From SAR86 cluster bacterium (GTDB lineage: Bacteria; Pseudomonadota; Gammaproteobacteria; Pseudomonadales; Azotimanducaceae): DNA of 7,299 nucleotides. The DNA lies in the NCBI GenBank assembly GCA_013204195.1, contig JABMOJ010000232.1:1-7299 (forward strand), written 5' to 3'. Position numbers and translations under genes: made by a program. Positions 5,155 to 7,299 of this stretch are shown in pieces (the first letter of the stretch is position 1; every line of letters begins with the position of its first letter). The notes under the pieces are model-generated. The model was not told the DNA's origin, ran no database searches, and saw nothing but the letters and a program-made list of their open reading frames with translations.

Positions 5155-6402
5155 CTACTTTTCGCGGAGTATGACCGGTAGATCGGAGTAACCTTTTACG
5201 AAGGATGACTGCACCCAGGTGGGTGGCCCTACGGCCTCGATCGCCTTAAAGCGCTTGCCGATTTCCTCCCAGAGAATTTTCAATTGCATTTCTGCCAGAC
5301 GATTACCCATGCAGCGATGGATGCCGAAGCCAAAGGATAAATGCTGTCGAGGATGGGCGCGATCAATGATGAATTCGTCGGCGCGCTCGATGACTTCACT
5401 GTCGCGGTTACCTGACACATACCACATTAGGAGTTTCTCGCCTTCCTTGATCTGCTTGCCGCCTAAGATAGAGTCCTGCAGGGCAGTCCGGCGCATATAG
5501 GCCAAAGGGGTCTGATAACGGATGATTTCTGGAACCATGCTGGTAATCAAATTGCTGTTGTCTCGCAATTTTTGATATTCACCAGGATTCTGGTTCAGGA
5601 ACCAAACGCCACCGGTAATGGAGTTTCGGGTCGTGTCATTACCACCGACAATCAGCAATACCAGGTTGCCCAGGTATTCCATGGGATCCATGTTGCGGGT
5701 CGATTCACCGTGAGCGAGCATGGAAATCAGGTCGCCGCGCGGTGGTTCGTTAACCCGCTGATTCCACAGACCAGTGAAGTACTGCAGGCATTCATACAAT
5801 TCTGCTCGGCGCTGATCCTCGCTTTCAACGATGATGCCGGTTTCCACATCGGCGGTGGCAACGTCTGACCAACGGGTCAATTTACGTCGATCTTCAAAGG
5901 GAAAATCGAACAGCGTCGCCAGCATCTGGGTGGTCAGTTCGATAGACACCTGGTCAACCCAGTTGAACTCTTCATTGCGGGGCAGACTGTCAAGAATATC
6001 CACTACTCGGCCGCGAATTTCGTCTTCCATCAGTGCCAAGTTGCGGGGTGCCACTACCGGGCTGACTTCACGCCGTTGCTGGTCATGCTTAGGTGGATCC
6101 ATGGCGATAAACATGGGTAAGGAGAAATCTTCATCTTGGTCGGTCGCGACGATGGAGCCCGATGAGGAGTAAAGGTCATGGTTGGTGTCGACCTCCATGA
6201 TGTCCTTGTAACGCGTGACGTTCCAAAAGGATCCGGCTTCAGCGTGATCAGTCTGCAGGTGTACGGGGTCTTCCTTTCGCAGGCGCTCGAAGTAGCCTAC
6301 GTGGTTGTCGTTTTCGAATAGATCTGGCCGAAGTAGGTCGAATTGATCCAGTGGCAGATCATAGGGGTTGGATTGTTCGGTGGTATCCCTGGCTTCGCTC
6401 AT
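5155..6402 (-). CDS. Cytochrome P450, CYP153-type alkane/fatty-acid terminal hydroxylase
   Basis: This is a 415-residue soluble bacterial P450. The heme loop is FGFGIHRCMG (357-366) with axial ligand C364. The K-helix ExxR is E292-IIR295. The oxygen-activating I-helix is VGGNDTT (252-258). Stretches SLPMFIAMDPPKHD (94-107), RGRVVDILDSLP (130-141), QTPLAYMRR (297-305) and the final VQSSFVKGYS closely match what I recall of CYP153 enzymes, which hydroxylate the terminal carbon of n-alkanes and fatty acids. No N-terminal membrane anchor is seen. ATG 6402 is well supported by AGGAG six bases upstream. CYP153 needs a ferredoxin and a ferredoxin reductase; neither is in the window, so partners must be encoded elsewhere. 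It is divergent from ilvC and followed by a strong hairpin, suggesting a single-gene transcript. Family assignment is by recall; the substrate is inferred. Confidence 0.95.
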   Translation of the reverse strand: MSEARDTTEQSNPYDLPLDQFDLLRPDLFENDNHVGYFERLRKEDPVHLQTDHAEAGSFWNVTRYKDIMEVDTNHDLYSSSGSIVATDQDEDFSLPMFIAMDPPKHDQQRREVSPVVAPRNLALMEDEIRGRVVDILDSLPRNEEFNWVDQVSIELTTQMLATLFDFPFEDRRKLTRWSDVATADVETGIIVESEDQRRAELYECLQYFTGLWNQRVNEPPRGDLISMLAHGESTRNMDPMEYLGNLVLLIVGGNDTTRNSITGGVWFLNQNPGEYQKLRDNSNLITSMVPEIIRYQTPLAYMRRTALQDSILGGKQIKEGEKLLMWYVSGNRDSEVIERADEFIIDRAHPRQHLSFGFGIHRCMGNRLAEMQLKILWEEIGKRFKAIEAVGPPTWVQSSFVKGYSDLPVILREK

Positions 6403-6408
6403 GGTTCG

Positions 6409-6413
6409 CTCCT
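6409..6413 (-). promoter_or_regulatory. Ribosome binding site of the P450
   Basis: The minus strand reads AGGAG, six bases before ATG 6402. It is a near-consensus site and fixes the P450 start. Confidence 0.85.
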
Positions 6414-6561
6414 GATGAATTAAGTGTGTTGATGCGCCGGATGGCTCAAATAACGGTTGCTGGCGCTTTCTCGGGTTAATGATTTTGCACGATTGTGGAA
6501 ATGGCTAGATATCGAGAGTAACGAACATCGCCATCACTGGCAACGTCAAGCTAGGCCACGG

Positions 6562-6593
6562 GGGCGGTGGGTAGGCGTTATCGGGCGGTGGGT
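6562..6593. repeat. G-rich 11-bp direct repeat, 21 bp apart
   Basis: GGGCGGTGGGT occurs at 6562-6572 and again at 6583-6593, start to start 21 bp, or two helical turns. Two more CGGTG cores lie at 6616-6620 and 6623-6627. The pair contains four runs of at least three G, with symmetrical CGGT loops and an 11-nt middle loop, so a G-quadruplex is conceivable. It sits about 160-190 bp upstream of the P450 and about 210-240 bp upstream of ilvC. Confidence 0.6.
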
Positions 6594-6640
6594 GATTGTG
6601 CTAAGTCAGCGTGGCCGGTGAGCGGTGAATAGCTTATAGT

Positions 6641-6657
6641 GTTGCGACAATCGCAAC
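6641..6657. promoter_or_regulatory. LysR-type palindrome, possible IlvY operator for ilvC
   Basis: GTTGCGACAATCGCAAC is a perfect 7-bp inverted repeat around CAA. The TTGC-N7-GCAA shape fits LysR-family sites and resembles the operators of IlvY, which activates ilvC in enterobacteria. Further GCAAT-containing elements follow at 6692-6699 (GCAATTGC) and at 6731. No ilvY gene is visible, and the divergent gene here is the P450. Confidence 0.45.
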
Positions 6658-6677
6658 CTCATGTCCCAAAATGTTCA

Positions 6678-6707
6678 TTTTACGCAAGGCTGCAATTGCT
6701 CTACAGT
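6678..6707 (+). promoter_or_regulatory. Weak candidate ilvC promoter
   Basis: TTTACG (6678-6683) and TACAGT (6702-6707) each match four of six consensus bases with an 18-nt spacer, just downstream of the palindrome. A weak promoter would fit an activated gene. The implied leader is about 90 nt. The choice among AT-rich alternatives is uncertain. Confidence 0.25.
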
Positions 6708-6786
6708 AGCGGCCTTTATGAGTAATCTCTGCAATTAGGTTTCCCGCAGACACAATACCAACCCTGATTACCGTTTGACTACACCA

Positions 6787-6791
6787 AAGGA
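6787..6791 (+). promoter_or_regulatory. Ribosome binding site of ilvC
   Basis: AAGGA lies 10 bases before ATG 6802, slightly long but acceptable spacing. It supports that start. Confidence 0.7.
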
Positions 6792-6801
6792 TAACCCCGC
6801 C

Positions 6802-7299
6802 ATGGCTAATTATTTTAATACTTTGTCGCTGCGTGAGCAGCTCGCCCAACTGGGCAAATGTGAATTTATGGATCCGGCTGCCTTCAGCGATGGCGTGAGT
6901 GTCTTGAAGGGCAAGAAACTGGTGGTTATCGGTTGTGGTTCACAGGGACTCAATCAGGGCTTGAATTTGCGGGACAGCGGCCTCGATGTGTCTTACACCT
7001 TGCGTGAGTCGGCGATTAAAGAGCAACGCCAGTCTTGGAAGAGCGCCACAGACAACGGTTTTACAGTGGGTACCTATGCGGAACTGATTCCGACAGCAGA
7101 TTTGGTTCTGAACCTGACGCCAGACAAACAACATACGTCTGTGGTCGCAGAGGTTGTGCCTTTGATGAAGCAGAACGCATGTCTGGCTTATTCACATGGT
7201 TTTAATATTGTTGAAGAAGGCATGCAGATTCGGGATGACATTACGGTGATTATGGTGGCACCCAAGTGTCCGGGCACAGAAGTACGTGAGGAATACAAA
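6802..7299 (+). CDS. ilvC: Ketol-acid reductoisomerase, N-terminal part (runs off the window)
   Basis: The first 166 codons are present and in frame to the window edge. The enzyme converts 2-acetolactate or 2-aceto-2-hydroxybutyrate to the dihydroxy acid with NADPH and Mg2+, the second shared step of valine, leucine and isoleucine synthesis, in the cytoplasm. The start [20 protein letters not shown] matches the long class II enzyme of Escherichia coli (491 aa) almost residue for residue. GCGSQG (44-49) is the nucleotide-binding glycine loop. R68, R76 and S78, which bind the NADPH phosphate in E. coli, are conserved, while position 69 is Glu rather than Lys. NLTPDKQH (104-111), YSHGFN with catalytic-region H132, and [13 protein letters not shown] (153-165) follow. 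The ATG at 6802 has an AAGGA site upstream. It probably has its own IlvY-type control. About two thirds of the gene lies beyond the window. Confidence 0.97.
   Translation, partial: MANYFNTLSLREQLAQLGKCEFMDPAAFSDGVSVLKGKKLVVIGCGSQGLNQGLNLRDSGLDVSYTLRESAIKEQRQSWKSATDNGFTVGTYAELIPTADLVLNLTPDKQHTSVVAEVVPLMKQNACLAYSHGFNIVEEGMQIRDDITVIMVAPKCPGTEVREEYK

Larger units (their letters stand above)
6414..6786. other. Divergent P450-ilvC intergenic region
   Basis: This stretch of about 370 bp holds no convincing gene. It carries the G-rich repeats (6562-6593) and the LysR-type palindrome (6641-6657). A minus-strand TTGACG at 6549-6544 could be a -35 for the P450 but has no good -10 at normal spacing. The minus-strand open frame at 6634-6849 runs into ilvC and is judged a shadow. 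Confidence 0.6.

Noticed and set aside
5572..6172. Plus-strand open frames of 98 and 113 codons within the P450
   Set aside because: They are shadows of the P450 coding frame, with no start signals or domain features.
6634..6849. Minus-strand 71-codon open frame upstream of and overlapping ilvC
   Set aside because: It overlaps the certain start of ilvC and the operator-like palindrome, and has no ribosome binding site or domain.

Overview
The window reads as a chromosomal stretch from a gammaproteobacterium of moderate GC, probably marine or hydrocarbon-associated. Two genes support this. The partial ilvC at the right edge aligns by eye with the long enterobacterial-type ketol-acid reductoisomerase, with identical spacing of its key residues. 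The P450 has the sequence hallmarks of CYP153, a family common in alkane-using marine Proteobacteria. No insertion sequence, phage gene, tRNA, rRNA or CRISPR array is visible.

Layout, left to right. (1) A small unrecognised minus-strand ORF (61-393, open upstream to 480) lacks a conventional start. (2) A compact divergent promoter region at about 498-545 is built on a near-perfect inverted repeat with a TATAAT in each arm. It drives an MFS permease rightward (610-2016, TTG start). (3) A convergent intergenic region with two hairpins (2080-2098 and 2127-2149). (4) A type I sulfatase on the minus strand (2158-3693) with the formylglycine motif C-M-P-A-R. (5) A 12-bp minisatellite of nine to ten units (3811-3932) and a perfect-stem hairpin (3968-4000) upstream of the sulfatase. 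(6) Three unrecognised minus-strand ORFs between 4045 and 5014: a 24-aa membrane or signal-like peptide with a strong ribosome binding site, a 54-aa ORF, and a 205-aa predicted exported protein with a His/Asp-rich repeat tail. (7) A 12-bp perfect-stem hairpin (5112-5139) just downstream of the P450. (8) A CYP153-type P450 (5155-6402, minus). (9) A roughly 400-bp divergent intergenic region with spaced G-rich repeats and a LysR-type palindrome. (10) ilvC, plus strand, cut by the window edge at codon 166.

How the genes may work together. The permease and sulfatase are convergent neighbours and could act on related substrates, but nothing in the sequence fixes a substrate. The P450 would oxidise alkane or fatty-acid chains and needs a ferredoxin and a reductase, which are not here. 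ilvC belongs to branched-chain amino acid synthesis and is probably linked to the P450 only by position. The least explained part is 3800-5060, which holds small ORFs, hairpins and two separate 12-bp-period repeats. It is the best place to look for something undescribed, but I found no firm evidence of a new system.
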